Counted from the stretch's first letter, positions 43,875-51,716 are shown. The stretch is 64,000 nt of DNA from Rufibacter immobilis (GCF_003721565.1 NZ_RJJE01000017.1:124001-188000), one strand, 5' to 3'. The notes: a model not told the origin generated them from the sequence alone. Numbers and translations: made by a program.

Positions 43875-44263
43875 GCTGTAATGCTAAAAAGAGAAGACAG
43901 CAGCAGAGGCTAATTGTAAGTAACGTAAGACGAAGACCTGGCTAGCCCACAATGTTCCTGCTAAGATAGCACAAGGTCTTAGCAGCGGGTATTTCTCTGT
44001 CAGTTCTTAGTCTACAAATGACCACAGCAGCTATTCATCCTGAAGAGGTAAATAGCGTATCTATTGACCATTTTCTTCGTTCATCGGCATTTCATTTATG
44101 GCTAGCTCCCGTTCATCGGGTGAGAAGAGGTATTCACCGAGGGAATGGCTGATTTATGGTAGGAAATCGATTTCCTTAACCCCAGTTGTCCAATGTTCAT
44201 CTCCAAAAAGTACCGTCTCATCGAAACAAATCATCTGCCCCTGCTGCCTTAGGTAGTTTTGCA
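43875..44263. other. Intergenic stretch upstream of the T9SS cargo gene
   Basis: No gene is seen. Small imperfect inverted repeats occur (for example around 43960-43985), but no clear promoter. Confidence 0.4.
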
Positions 44264-44302
44264 GCATCAAATTACTCAACAAACCAAAAGGTAATTTGAT
44301 GC
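44264..44302 (+). promoter_or_regulatory. Hairpin overlapping the start of the T9SS cargo gene
   Basis: A perfect 12-bp stem, GCATCAAATTAC / GTAATTTGATGC, with a 15-nt loop. Its right arm contains the first possible start codons (TTG 44296, ATG 44299). If the mRNA starts upstream, this hairpin would hide that start, leaving ATG 44308 or 44374 accessible. The regulatory role is inference. Confidence 0.5.
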
Positions 44303-46401
44303 AGCAAATGAAGTCCATAAAAGTAGCTCCTCAGTCATTCCTTAAGTTCAGCACTGCAACTACACAAAGCGCAATGAGCGTTTCCGTGATGAGATTCTCT
44401 CTGGCGTTGATGTTCTTAATGCTTTGGTTTGCTACTGTTGAGGCAGAGGCACAAACGGTCTTTGCCTCCGTGAGAAACGGGAGCTTTGAGAGCTCTACCA
44501 CTTGGGATCAAAGACGTGTTCCTTCCAAAAACGACATCATCATTATCAAACACGCCGTTGTCCTTACCCAAGACTTCCTGTTGGGCGAGAACGGCAAAGG
44601 AGAAATTCAGGTAACCGCTACCGGTGTGTTCACCACTGGCCAAAATGGAAAGTTGAGAATCAGAGGCAACAACTCCCGTTTAGAGAATGATGGACGTGTA
44701 GAACTGAGAAACCTAGCCTTAGGCGTTAACGGTAGCGATTCTGCTTTCTTCCTCAACAACAACGAGGCTGTGCTCACAGAGAATCCTGAGTTTAAGCTAG
44801 GCAGCATCATTAATAATGGTCAACTCACTTTCCAAACCTCCAGCAGTGTTACTCTGGAAAAAGTTGCGCTTAGAAATACTTCTGCCGGTACTGTTTCCTT
44901 TTCCGGTAGCCTACAAATGAATGGGGGCGCTACTATGGTGAACAGAGGAGCCATGTTTATGAATGCACAAGACGGCAACGCTTTTATTGTAAATCAAGGT
45001 GTAGTGGAAAACTATGGCACTATACAAGTTGCCGGCGGTTTGAATATGGCAAGTGCACCCATTGACAAGTCATTAAACAACGTAAGCAACTATGGAACTC
45101 TATCGGCAAGCAGTATTTATCTAAATAATAAAGCCAGTTTACAGAACTTCGGGAAAATGATCTGTAAAAATGATTTCACGGCCAGCCAAAGCACCGTGAT
45201 TAATCACCCATGCGCAACTATTGAACAGTCTACCCAAGGGAGAGCATTTGAGAATAGAAACTCAGGCGCGGTGTTAATTAACAACGGTTTCATCAAGGTA
45301 AACGGCAACTTCACCAACATTTCTCAGGCGGTTCTGAACGGTTCCGGCACCCTGCATATCTATGGTTACTCTATGAACTCTGACCAAGCGAAAGTGGAAG
45401 GAACTTTGAATATCTATGATCCATCAGCTTTCAGAAACACGATCATGGACGAGCCCAGAAGAAACGGTGCTACTATGGCTTCTACAGTGAAAGCGGCCAC
45501 TACCAACGCAGTTCCTAGCTGCGGCGCACCGTGTGAAAAACCAAAGGTGACAATCTCTGGTCCTGCTGAAATGTGCAACCTCTCTGAAGAGATGGCCACG
45601 TTCACCGTGGGCGAGGAGCAAGCTAACACCACGTACACCTATAACTTACCTGAAGGATTCTTAATCTTTGGCGGCGAAGGCACCGGCACCATTTCTGTAA
45701 TCGCTTTCTTGGAAGAGGGCCAGCTTAACAGGCCGCTTGAGGTTTCTGTCACCGCCACCAATTCATGCGGTAGCACCACCAGCACCATGCAAGTGACCGT
45801 GAAAGAGTGCGTGACCGCTACCCCGCTTCCAGTAACCCTGATTAACTTTACTGCCACCGCTCAAAATGCTGGCAAGGTGCAGTTGAACTGGGCCACTGCC
45901 TCTGAGATCAACAATAAGGAGTTTGTGGTAGAGCAAAGCACCGACGGCCTTACTTTTACTTCTGCCAAAACCGTAGCCGGCGGTGGGAATAGCAACGTGC
46001 AGCTAAATTATACCGCCACCGTAGGCGCGCCAGCCATCGGCGTAGTGTACTATCGTCTGAAGCAAGTAGACTTTGATGGTTCATCTGAATACTCCAAAAT
46101 CGTGTCGGTGCAGGTGAAGGGTGCCGCTGCTCAGTCTTCCGCCTTGAAATTGGAGTCGGCTTACCCTAACCCGTTCCAGGACAAGGTAACCTTGAACCTG
46201 AATGTAACACAGGCCGGAGCTATCAAAGTTGTTTTCTATACCCTTACCGGTCAGGTAGCTTATACTAAAGAAGTATTCAGTGTGGCTGGTACTTCCTTGG
46301 TTGAGATTAATGACCTGTCACACCTGGCGAAGGGAATGTATGTGGTGAAGATCACCTGGGGCACCCAAACGGAATCACTGCGCCTGGTAAAGAGTAATTA
46401 A
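44299..46401 (+). CDS. T9SS cargo protein with C-terminal sorting domain
   Basis: The 700-residue secreted protein has a signal peptide ending VEAEAQ/TVFA. Residues about 45-380 form a parallel beta-helix-like region rich in Asn and Gly (RNGSFESSTTWDQRRVPSKN, then repeated NNG/NYGT units). A Cys-containing Ig-like segment follows (CGAPCEKPKVTISGPAEMCN to CGSTTSTMQVTVKEC), then a fibronectin-like pre-sorting region (LPVTLINFTATAQNAGKVQL, VEQSTDGLTF) and the type A sorting tail (ESAYPNPFQDKVTLNL, GMYVVKI, LRLVKSN). It should be exported across the outer membrane by the T9SS and anchored or released. The start is uncertain: 44299, 44308 or 44374, the last giving the neatest signal peptide (MSVSVMRFSLALMFLML). 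A terminator follows. Confidence 0.88.
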   Translation: MQQMKSIKVAPQSFLKFSTATTQSAMSVSVMRFSLALMFLMLWFATVEAEAQTVFASVRNGSFESSTTWDQRRVPSKNDIIIIKHAVVLTQDFLLGENGKGEIQVTATGVFTTGQNGKLRIRGNNSRLENDGRVELRNLALGVNGSDSAFFLNNNEAVLTENPEFKLGSIINNGQLTFQTSSSVTLEKVALRNTSAGTVSFSGSLQMNGGATMVNRGAMFMNAQDGNAFIVNQGVVENYGTIQVAGGLNMASAPIDKSLNNVSNYGTLSASSIYLNNKASLQNFGKMICKNDFTASQSTVINHPCATIEQSTQGRAFENRNSGAVLINNGFIKVNGNFTNISQAVLNGSGTLHIYGYSMNSDQAKVEGTLNIYDPSAFRNTIMDEPRRNGATMASTVKAATTNAVPSCGAPCEKPKVTISGPAEMCNLSEEMATFTVGEEQANTTYTYNLPEGFLIFGGEGTGTISVIAFLEEGQLNRPLEVSVTATNSCGSTTSTMQVTVKECVTATPLPVTLINFTATAQNAGKVQLNWATASEINNKEFVVEQSTDGLTFTSAKTVAGGGNSNVQLNYTATVGAPAIGVVYYRLKQVDFDGSSEYSKIVSVQVKGAAAQSSALKLESAYPNPFQDKVTLNLNVTQAGAIKVVFYTLTGQVAYTKEVFSVAGTSLVEINDLSHLAKGMYVVKITWGTQTESLRLVKSN

Positions 46402-46469
46402 GCATAGAAGTCATTTTAGATAAAACTTAGCTTTTGCATGGAGGGAAGTGGTCTCTCTTCTCATTAACT

Positions 46470-46502
46470 AATTGCCTCTTTCTACCGGAAGAGGCAATTT
46501 TT
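46470..46502 (+). terminator. Intrinsic terminator after T9SS cargo gene
   Basis: Stem AATTGCCTCTTTC / GAAGAGGCAATT with a T run. Confidence 0.85.
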
Positions 46503-46592
46503 GCATCTAGCCATCGCTTGCTTCTTCTCCTCCTGTCGTAGGTGCAAAAGTAAATAGTCCAAATACTTGCCTAACTTAATGAGGACCAGTGA

Positions 46593-46855
46593 CAGGAGGA
46601 GAAGCGTCTGAAGCAGCAATTCGCGAAGCTTGCGAGGGAACTGGAGACCATAGATCGGTGCTAAGGTTACGGGGAAATAGAGCGGGAGATCTACACAAAA
46701 TTCAGCGCGGAGCTGAAGGAACAGATTCGGGAGATAGAGCAGAATCTGGAGAGACTCTCCGGGCCTTTATCAAACCGTAAGGGTGAACTCTCTTTTCGGC
46801 ATTGTGTGCGAGATTTCGCGGGAAATTGGGCAAAAATAAAAAGGGAAAAGCAGTC
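46593..46855 (+). pseudogene. Serine recombinase C-terminal remnant
   Basis: Reading from 46593: KRLKQQFAKLARELETIDRC, in-frame TAA, then GYGEIEREIYTKFSAELKEQ, IREIEQNLERLSGPLSN and VRDFAGNWAKIK. The coiled coil (EI-RE-YxKFxxxLxxxI) and the SGPLSN stretch are typical of the C-terminal part of large serine recombinases of Bacteroidota. No catalytic domain is present upstream, and similarity stops where the cassette array begins, so this is a scar that marks the distal array boundary. Confidence 0.55.
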
Positions 46856-47044
46856 TTACCTAACTTTCCTTTCTTCTTTAATATATTCAGCTAACTCAAT
46901 TTCTTCTATAAAATATTTATCAGATTCCGTTCCTACTGTAAGTTTTTTCCTGTCAAATACCACGTAGTTTAGCTCTGGATAAATATTACACCCAGAGAAA
47001 CTAAAAAACGTTATTTCTATTATGGATTTTGCCCCTTTTATCAT
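46856..47044 (-). CDS. Cassette 6: small hypothetical, 62 residues
   Basis: The AT-rich ORF (MIKGAKSIIEITFFSFSGCN... ending IELAEYIKEERKVR) starts 13 bp after the GTTAGGC box of the preceding attC. It is the most distal cassette. Its own attC is missing: the expected R'' complement GCCTAAC is absent, and the ORF ends in a bare GTTAGGT at 46859-46865 next to the recombinase scar. The product is unknown and beta-rich. Confidence 0.55.
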   Translation of the reverse strand: MIKGAKSIIEITFFSFSGCNIYPELNYVVFDRKKLTVGTESDKYFIEEIELAEYIKEERKVR

Positions 47045-47056
47045 TCTTTTAATGTT

Positions 47057-47190
47057 GCCTAACGGTTAAGTGTTTATGAAGTTGTGGTATTTGAAAAATG
47101 TCAGTTTCAATTAACCACAGAAGCAAAATGCCGATCTATAGTCAAATGCTAAACGTCCAGCCACAATTTTATAAACACACCGTTAGCTGC
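47057..47190 (-). other. attC-like site of cassette 5 (134 bp)
   Basis: On the minus strand R'' GCAGCTAAC (47190-47182) is the exact complement of the start of cassette 5 (GTTAGCTGC at 47669-47661). The arms are GTGTTTATAAAATTGTGG and CCACAACTTCATAAACAC. The site closes with R' GTTAGGC (47063-47057), which fits GTTRRRY. Its length is like long VCR-type sites. Confidence 0.82.
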
Positions 47191-47206
47191 ATGCCATTCT
47201 AATTTT

Positions 47207-47620
47207 TTATGCTTTTTGTAATTCATTTAAAACCGTCTGTAGGGTATTAATACCCCAGTGTTCAAAATATTTTCCATTCTTCAATCTTACTATATCAATC
47301 ACATCAATTTTGACTTGTTTTCCAGTTGGTTCAATTCCCATAAAAATACCGGTGTGTGTTCCAATTATTGCTTTTCTTGTAGTTACTTTGTCACCTTCTG
47401 CAATTTGGTCGTAAATTTCTACAGTCAGGTCCGGAAGTGCCGTTTTTAGAATATTGGAAAACGTATTCCACATTCCATCACTATTATTTGCATTCGGCGG
47501 TGCAGTCCTATTAATAAAGTCGCTGTCCATTAATTCTTTGAATGAATCAAGGTTGCATTGCTCAATAACTTCTTTATTAAAGCGCTTCACAATTGCTTTA
47601 TTTGTTTCTAAATTACTCAT
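47207..47620 (-). CDS. Cassette 5: SnoaL-like/ester-cyclase family protein
   Basis: The 137-residue NTF2-fold protein has the SnoaL-like pattern: NKAIVKRFNKEVIEQCNLDS, FINRTAPPNANNSDGMWNTF, TVEIYDQIAEGDKVTTRKAI, THTGIFMGIEPTGKQVKIDV and KNGKYFEHWGINTLQTVL. Such proteins bind small hydrophobic ligands and some are cyclases or isomerases; the substrate cannot be predicted. SnoaL-like genes are frequent integron-cassette cargo. AT-rich. It is bounded by GTTAGCTGC on its 5' side and its own attC on the 3' side. Confidence 0.85.
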   Translation of the reverse strand: MSNLETNKAIVKRFNKEVIEQCNLDSFKELMDSDFINRTAPPNANNSDGMWNTFSNILKTALPDLTVEIYDQIAEGDKVTTRKAIIGTHTGIFMGIEPTGKQVKIDVIDIVRLKNGKYFEHWGINTLQTVLNELQKA

Positions 47621-47752
47621 TGTCTTATAATATTAATTGCCGCTAGTTAGTATTCTGGTTGCAGCTAACCTTTAGATTAGCTCAGTTTCATTTTCCCGAT
47701 ACCACCACTTTTCAATTACCAGCTATAGGGCTAACTTTCTGTAGCTGAAGGG

Positions 47753-47918
47753 GCAGCCAGAGAACTACTCGCTAACCAGGCGATAATCACCCTACAGACC
47801 GATTCAGTCTGGCTGCCTTGTTTGTAAACCCGCAGGCAAGGGTCATATAGATTTTCGGGACACTCAGGGCCCATGATATAGGTTTCGATCCGCCGTCTGC
47901 ACAACCTCTTGAAAAGAT
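47753..47918 (+). ncRNA. Candidate bridge RNA of the IS110 element
   Basis: The 5' noncoding region folds a 10-bp perfect stem, GGCAGCCAGA (47753) / TCTGGCTGCC (47808), with a 45-nt loop. The loop contains GCTAAC (47771-47776), identical to the left target flank, and CAGACCG (47795-47801), complementary to the right flank CGGTCTG (48971-48977). These are the expected left and right target guides. Farther on, ATAGATTTTCGG (47847-47858) resembles the element's own right end ATAGATTTCGG (48963-48973), as a donor guide should. The RNA ends are guesses. Confidence 0.5.
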
Positions 47919-48941
47919 ATGGAAAAGACAATGCAACCGCAAGCCCCCGCTTTCATCCTGGGTATTGATGTTAGCAAGGACAGCCTGGACGTGTGCCTGC
48001 TGGATTGCAGGGACGGCAGTCAGCTTGATTATAAGGCCAACAACAACCCCTCAGGCTTCCGGCGGATGAAGGCCCGGCTCAAGCAGCACGGCTGCGAGGC
48101 TGGCCCGGATACCCTCTGCTGCCTGGAACACACGGGCCTCTACACAAGGCAGCTGGTGCATTACCTGCTGGCGCGGGAGGTGCGGGTATGGATGGAGAGT
48201 CCCCTGCAGATCAAGCGCTCCATCGGCATGGTCAGGGGAAAGGACGACAAGGTGGACGCCCAGCGGATCTGCCGCTACGCCCTGCTGCACCAGCGGGAGG
48301 CGAAATGCGTGAACCTCTCGGGGGTGACGCTCGAGCGGCTCAAGGACCTGCAGGCTAACAGGTCGAGACTGCAGAAGGCCCTGCAGAGCATCAAGGTCAC
48401 CATCAAGGAGCTGCTGGCGGTGGACCCCGTCTCGGGGAAGACCCTGGAGCAGGTGAACAGAAAAGCTATCAGGGGGCTGGAGAAGAGCATGGAGCAGGTC
48501 GAGGAGAAGATGCAGGAGTTCATCGCAGGTGACGGGGACCTGAAAGGCAAATACGACCTGCTGACAGGCGTAAAGGGCGTGGGTAAGGTGCTGGCCGTCT
48601 CGCTGCTGGTCTACACCCAGGGCTTCACTAGGATGGACGAGGGAAGGAAGCTGGCCTGCTACTGCGGCGTGGCCCCCTTCGAGTACCGCAGCGGCACGAG
48701 CGTCTGGGGGAAGGCGGGTGTGTCCAAGTTCGCCAACAAGCAGCTCAAGCAGGTGCTGCACATGGCCGCCCTCAACAGCGTGCGCTATAACCAGGAGATG
48801 AAGGCGTATTTTGACAGGAAAGTGGCGGAGGGAAAAAGTAAGATGAGCGTGCTGAACGCGGTCAGGAACAAGCTCCTCCACCAGATCGTGGCGGTCATCG
48901 AGAGAGGCACACCCTATGAAATCAGATTGGATAAAGTTTAG
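47919..48941 (+). CDS. IS110-family DEDD transposase
   Basis: The 340-residue RuvC-like recombinase has DEDD residues in GIDVSKDSLDV (Asp17), LEHTGLY (Glu near 70) and GKDDKVDAQRI (two Asp near 109-114). The C-terminal Tnp domain is intact: LTGVKGVGKVLAVSLL, then CGVAPFEYRSGTSVWGKAG with the Ser region, and KQLKQVLHMAALNSVRYN. IS110 enzymes insert their element guided by a bispecific bridge RNA, without classical inverted repeats. The gene appears intact and GC-rich, unlike the AT-rich cassettes around it, so the insertion is probably recent. A start at Met 5 is also possible. Confidence 0.92.
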   Translation: MEKTMQPQAPAFILGIDVSKDSLDVCLLDCRDGSQLDYKANNNPSGFRRMKARLKQHGCEAGPDTLCCLEHTGLYTRQLVHYLLAREVRVWMESPLQIKRSIGMVRGKDDKVDAQRICRYALLHQREAKCVNLSGVTLERLKDLQANRSRLQKALQSIKVTIKELLAVDPVSGKTLEQVNRKAIRGLEKSMEQVEEKMQEFIAGDGDLKGKYDLLTGVKGVGKVLAVSLLVYTQGFTRMDEGRKLACYCGVAPFEYRSGTSVWGKAGVSKFANKQLKQVLHMAALNSVRYNQEMKAYFDRKVAEGKSKMSVLNAVRNKLLHQIVAVIERGTPYEIRLDKV

Positions 48942-48976
48942 CCGAAATCCTTTGTTTTACTCATAGATTTCGGTCT

Positions 48977-49032
48977 GGTATAAACGACGCCGAAGGCCGT
49001 CGGCCAAGGTGACGTTTATGCATTGTTGGCGG
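48977..49032 (-). other. attC-like site of cassette 4, right part (split by IS110)
   Basis: On the minus strand R'' CCGCCAAC (49032-49025) is the complement of the cassette start GTTGGCGG (49412-49405). The arms CATAAACGTC / GACGTTTATG-like and the central GGCCGACGGCC are conserved with the other sites. The matching R' (GTTAGCT, 47669-47663) lies across the IS110. Confidence 0.8.
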
Positions 49033-49070
49033 ACGTTGTTCTTTTATTTTCCCGCGCGTTTTTCTTTTTC

Positions 49071-49109
49071 TGTTTTTGCCCGGATTTCAGAAAAACAGCC
49101 GCTAATCAG
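49071..49109. repeat. Degenerate host palindrome inside cassette 4
   Basis: TGTTTTTGCCCGGATTTCAG / AAAAACAGCCGCTAATCA; weak pairing. Confidence 0.45.
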
Positions 49110-49134
49110 CTTCACGGAGAATTTTCCCCTTTTT

Positions 49135-49173
49135 ACGTTTTAGGCCTCTTTTCGGAAAAACAGGCCTAAAACA
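49135..49173. repeat. Host palindrome variant inside cassette 4
   Basis: ACGTTTTAGGCCTCTTTTC / GAAAAACAGGCCTAAAACA. GGGGC is replaced by GGCC in both arms, a matched change. Confidence 0.7.
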
Positions 49174-49405
49174 GATTTCAGTTGTCCGTCCGCTTGCACG
49201 CATTGAGGATAAATTCATTTGCTCAAACGCAACGTCAATTCCTCTTCTGCCGGTCGAAGTCGGGTGGCGTTCCCAACTTCTGCTAAGCTAATCAAAATCC
49301 TCTGCTGATTTTCTTCTGCAAGTCCAGCCGAATTCCTCTAGAACTTCTGCTACTCTTGCTGATGTTTTTCTGCCGTTCCAGCTGGTAAAATGTTCTTTCA
49401 ATGAC

Positions 49406-49477
49406 CGCCAACGGCCTCGTGTAAAGAGCGTGCTAGGCCGTCGGCCGACGCATGGTATTTACACAATGTTAGCTAAT
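49406..49477 (-). other. attC-like site of cassette 3
   Basis: R'' ATTAGCTAAC (49477-49468) is the exact 10-nt complement of the cassette 3 start GTTAGCTAAT (49956-49947). The arms are GTGTAAATA / CTTTACAC around GGCCGACGGCC. R' is GTTGGCG (49412-49406), off the GTTRRRY consensus at two positions. Confidence 0.85.
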
Positions 49478-49946
49478 GTGATTCTTTTACTTTATTGAAG
49501 TATAACTTTCTAGAGAAGTCTTGATTATGTGTGGTAATCTCTAGTTGATTTTCATTCACGAGCTTATAGTCAAAGGTTTCTTCCGTGTCGCTTTTGACAA
49601 TAGTTATTTCTTTATGGGTTACACTATAATTGTCTGCAAGAGTATCTCCCGCGCAGAAAGCTGAAAGTCTGTTGTCGCTAAACTTAATTTGTAAATTCCC
49701 ATCTGACTTCAAGCATCCTAAGAAAAGCGGTCGCTCGTCTTTTATACTGTTTATATACTGCTGTCCTTCATCCGTCAAATAAGCTGAATCTATTTTTGAA
49801 ATTTCTTCTTTAGCTAATTGCCATACACCTACCAGTCCGTTGTTGAACTCTTTGTAAGTATCTGATTCATTATTCGTTTCAGGATGTTTAGTTTCGCATG
49901 AACAGAACAAGAAGGTAATTAAGAGTAGTATATTTATTTTATTCAT
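49473..49946 (-). CDS. Cassette 3: small lipoprotein, hypothetical
   Basis: The 157-residue protein has lipoprotein signal MNKINILLLITFLFCSCETK (lipobox Cys at 17) and a beta-rich lipocalin-like body (GVWQLAKEEISKIDSA, LKSDGNLQIKFSDNRL, YSVTHKEITIVKSDTEETFD). The GVWQL...L...NG/NL pattern resembles small META/lipocalin-like envelope proteins; function unknown. Its TAG stop lies inside the R'' box of its attC. It starts 10 bp after the cassette boundary. AT-rich. Confidence 0.75.
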   Translation of the reverse strand: MNKINILLLITFLFCSCETKHPETNNESDTYKEFNNGLVGVWQLAKEEISKIDSAYLTDEGQQYINSIKDERPLFLGCLKSDGNLQIKFSDNRLSAFCAGDTLADNYSVTHKEITIVKSDTEETFDYKLVNENQLEITTHNQDFSRKLYFNKVKESH

Positions 49947-49949
49947 ATT

Positions 49950-50002
49950 AGCTAACGGTTGGACTAAAAAGCGTTTTAATGCTTTTTAGTTATTGTTAGA
50001 TT
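49950..50002 (-). other. attC-like site of cassette 2 (53 bp)
   Basis: R'' AATCTAAC (50002-49995) is the complement of the cassette 2 start GTTAGATT (51052-51045). The arms are AACTAAAAAGC / GCTTTTTAGT with a short loop. R' is GTTAGCT (49956-49950). This site lacks the GGCCGACGGCC centre, so it is of different origin from its neighbours. Confidence 0.85.
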
Positions 50003-51033
50003 TTGTTATTTTTATTAAACAACCAAGAGGTTATTCTATTTAAGATGGTTGGCATCTTTTCGACCTTTTGAATATTGTTGTTATTAAAGCCGGGTGAATT
50101 TGTAGTTTTATTTCTACTATAAGGAGAATAATAAGAATATTTGTTTAAATAATTTTTTATCAGTTCATTACTTCCATTAATAGCATTAGTAACGAGTTTT
50201 TCAGTTGGTGTTAAATTATAAACCATCCTTGCAAATTGATATGGTTGGACAACCTTGGATAAATCCTCTAAATTAGGCAATATTTCTTCCAAACTATTTG
50301 GTAAATGGCATATAATAATAGTTGATGGTGCTACGCCTGCTTTTTCATATGCTAATAATTTATGATGACCATCAATTACATAATATTCTGCACGAACAGA
50401 TTCTTCTGAAATACTCCCGTCGAAATTTACCCTTCCTTTCTCAAAAAACGATGTAAATATTACTGCTGTCGGCTTTTTGCCAGCATTAATTTCTTCCAAA
50501 TAATGCTCTACTCTATCTATATTTATTTCTCTTTGCGTTGCCGTAACCCAAAAGAATCGCCCATAAGGTTCAACTAGAAGATTATTTGCTTTAAAATCTT
50601 TGTCGTCAGATTCAAATTTATCATATCTGGAATAAAAGCTATGGTAGTCAATTGTTTCCTCAATGATAGGAGAAAATAATAATTTTGTATTTTCCTCCAG
50701 GTAAGTATGAAATATTGCGTATTTACCGTTTTCAAAAATATCCAATAGCGGTTCCAAACGCTCAAAAGCTAAACGATTGATTTCCTCAGGCGGGCCAAGC
50801 AGTTCCTGATTCATACTTTCATCAATCTCCTTTTTAATTTTCCAACTTAGAGGTAATGAGGTTAAATAATCACATAATGTCGTGGAAGGCCCACTATCCA
50901 ACCAATGAATAATTTTTGGGGATTTATATTCAAGATAATCTAAGTATTCCGAACTTCTAATTTTCAGGAGCCCTTTTCCATTTGTTATCTCAAATTTATA
51001 GCCATATTCAATTTCGCATTCGATATCTCCCAT
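49996..51033 (-). CDS. Cassette 2: ParB/sulfiredoxin-fold protein
   Basis: The 345-residue AT-rich gene has the ParB-like motif YYVIDGHHKLLAYEKAGV near residue 225, preceded by the strand KKPTAVIFTSFFEKGRVNF. Other segments (LPLSWKIKKEIDESMNQELL; FFWVTATQREINIDRVEHYL) are unfamiliar. The DGHHK motif is the nucleotide-binding loop of ParB/Srx-like folds; some bind or hydrolyse nucleotides, others regulate DNA or phosphorylation. No DNA-binding HTH is obvious. The last codon, TAA, lies inside the R'' box of its attC. Cassette-borne ParB-like genes could be defence-related, but that is only inference. Confidence 0.75.
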   Translation of the reverse strand: MGDIECEIEYGYKFEITNGKGLLKIRSSEYLDYLEYKSPKIIHWLDSGPSTTLCDYLTSLPLSWKIKKEIDESMNQELLGPPEEINRLAFERLEPLLDIFENGKYAIFHTYLEENTKLLFSPIIEETIDYHSFYSRYDKFESDDKDFKANNLLVEPYGRFFWVTATQREINIDRVEHYLEEINAGKKPTAVIFTSFFEKGRVNFDGSISEESVRAEYYVIDGHHKLLAYEKAGVAPSTIIICHLPNSLEEILPNLEDLSKVVQPYQFARMVYNLTPTEKLVTNAINGSNELIKNYLNKYSYYSPYSRNKTTNSPGFNNNNIQKVEKMPTILNRITSWLFNKNNKI

Positions 51034-51045
51034 AATTATAATAAA

Positions 51046-51115
51046 ATCTAACGGCTAGTATAAAAAACGTGCGAGGCCGACGGCCGAAGCATGGTTTTTA
51101 TACAATGTTATGTGC
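51046..51115 (-). other. attC-like site of cassette 1
   Basis: R'' GCACATAAC (51115-51107) is the exact complement of the cassette 1 start GTTATGTGC (51757-51749). The arms are GTATAAAAACC / TTTTTTATAC around GGCCGTCGGCC. R' is GTTAGAT (51052-51046), a perfect GTTRRRY. Confidence 0.87.
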
Positions 51116-51131
51116 AGGCATTTCTTTCTTT

Positions 51132-51716
51132 TTATTCTGATTTTACGATGAAGTCATAGGAATGCTCTGTGAAGTACAAAGGCAACTCTGCCCACTCCAT
51201 ATTCTGCTCCTTAGCCTCCTTATGTGCTGCGCCCATCAATTCCATGAATCTAGCGATGACGAGTTGCTCGCACCAGTCCCTCGCGTCCTGTTGTTCGTCC
51301 GTGTCGAGCTCAATGTTCTCAAAAGCCTCTTGTAGGTTTTCATAACCAGTAATCACATATTCTTCAGTTGTCATGGTTTCTTGGCTAACGTCGCTAAGCC
51401 AGTCCATGTCCTCAAGGTTAAGTCCGCCGTCCTCGCTGAATGCGAATCCGTCTATGTACCAGGTGTCTGTGTTGATGTCGAACTCGTTCATCTCAAAGTA
51501 CAGCGCCCTTGGCTCAATTACTTTGGAAACCGTCTTGTGAAAATTATCTATCCAATTTGCTACTCCGCCAGCCTGACCGACAAGAGATTGGCCGATAATT
51601 GAGTGGAAGTCCGTTGTCGGGATACTTTTGAGAGCTGTCTCCGCTATGCTCACTGCTTTTGAATAGTCCTTTTTTTCTAAGTCTGGATTGATTTGCTCAC
51701 CGAAGTCAAAGTTCAT
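51132..51716 (-). CDS. Cassette 1: hypothetical acidic protein, 194 residues
   Basis: The acidic, soluble protein (about pI 4 by composition) contains SIIGQSLVGQAGGVANWIDN, ALYFEMNEFDINTDTWYIDG and QQDARDWCEQLVIARFMELM. I do not recognise a family. It is the integrase-proximal cassette, so by analogy with integrons the most recently acquired and the most likely to be expressed. GC is higher than in cassettes 2, 3 and 5. Confidence 0.7.
   Translation of the reverse strand: MNFDFGEQINPDLEKKDYSKAVSIAETALKSIPTTDFHSIIGQSLVGQAGGVANWIDNFHKTVSKVIEPRALYFEMNEFDINTDTWYIDGFAFSEDGGLNLEDMDWLSDVSQETMTTEEYVITGYENLQEAFENIELDTDEQQDARDWCEQLVIARFMELMGAAHKEAKEQNMEWAELPLYFTEHSYDFIVKSE

Larger units (their letters stand above)
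47670..48976 (+). mobile_element. IS110-family element inserted in attC of cassette 4
   Basis: The edges are inferred by rebuilding the interrupted attC: joining the flanks (GCAGCTAAC on the left, GGTCTGGTATAAACG on the right) restores CCAGACCGTTAGCTGC on the minus strand. All the other sites have the same CCGTT ending. The insertion therefore falls exactly at the G/TT recombination point. About 250 bp of noncoding DNA precedes the transposase and about 35 bp follows it, the IS110-subgroup layout. No terminal inverted repeats, as expected. Confidence 0.75.
49033..49405 (-). other. Cassette 4: ORF-less cassette
   Basis: About 380 bp lie between two attC-like boundaries, with no ORF above about 40 codons and stops in all minus-strand frames. 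It contains two host-family palindromes (49071-49109, 49135-49173) and a GCAGAAG-rich stretch near 49300. It may encode an RNA, or may be a cassette assembled from local chromosomal DNA. Confidence 0.6.
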
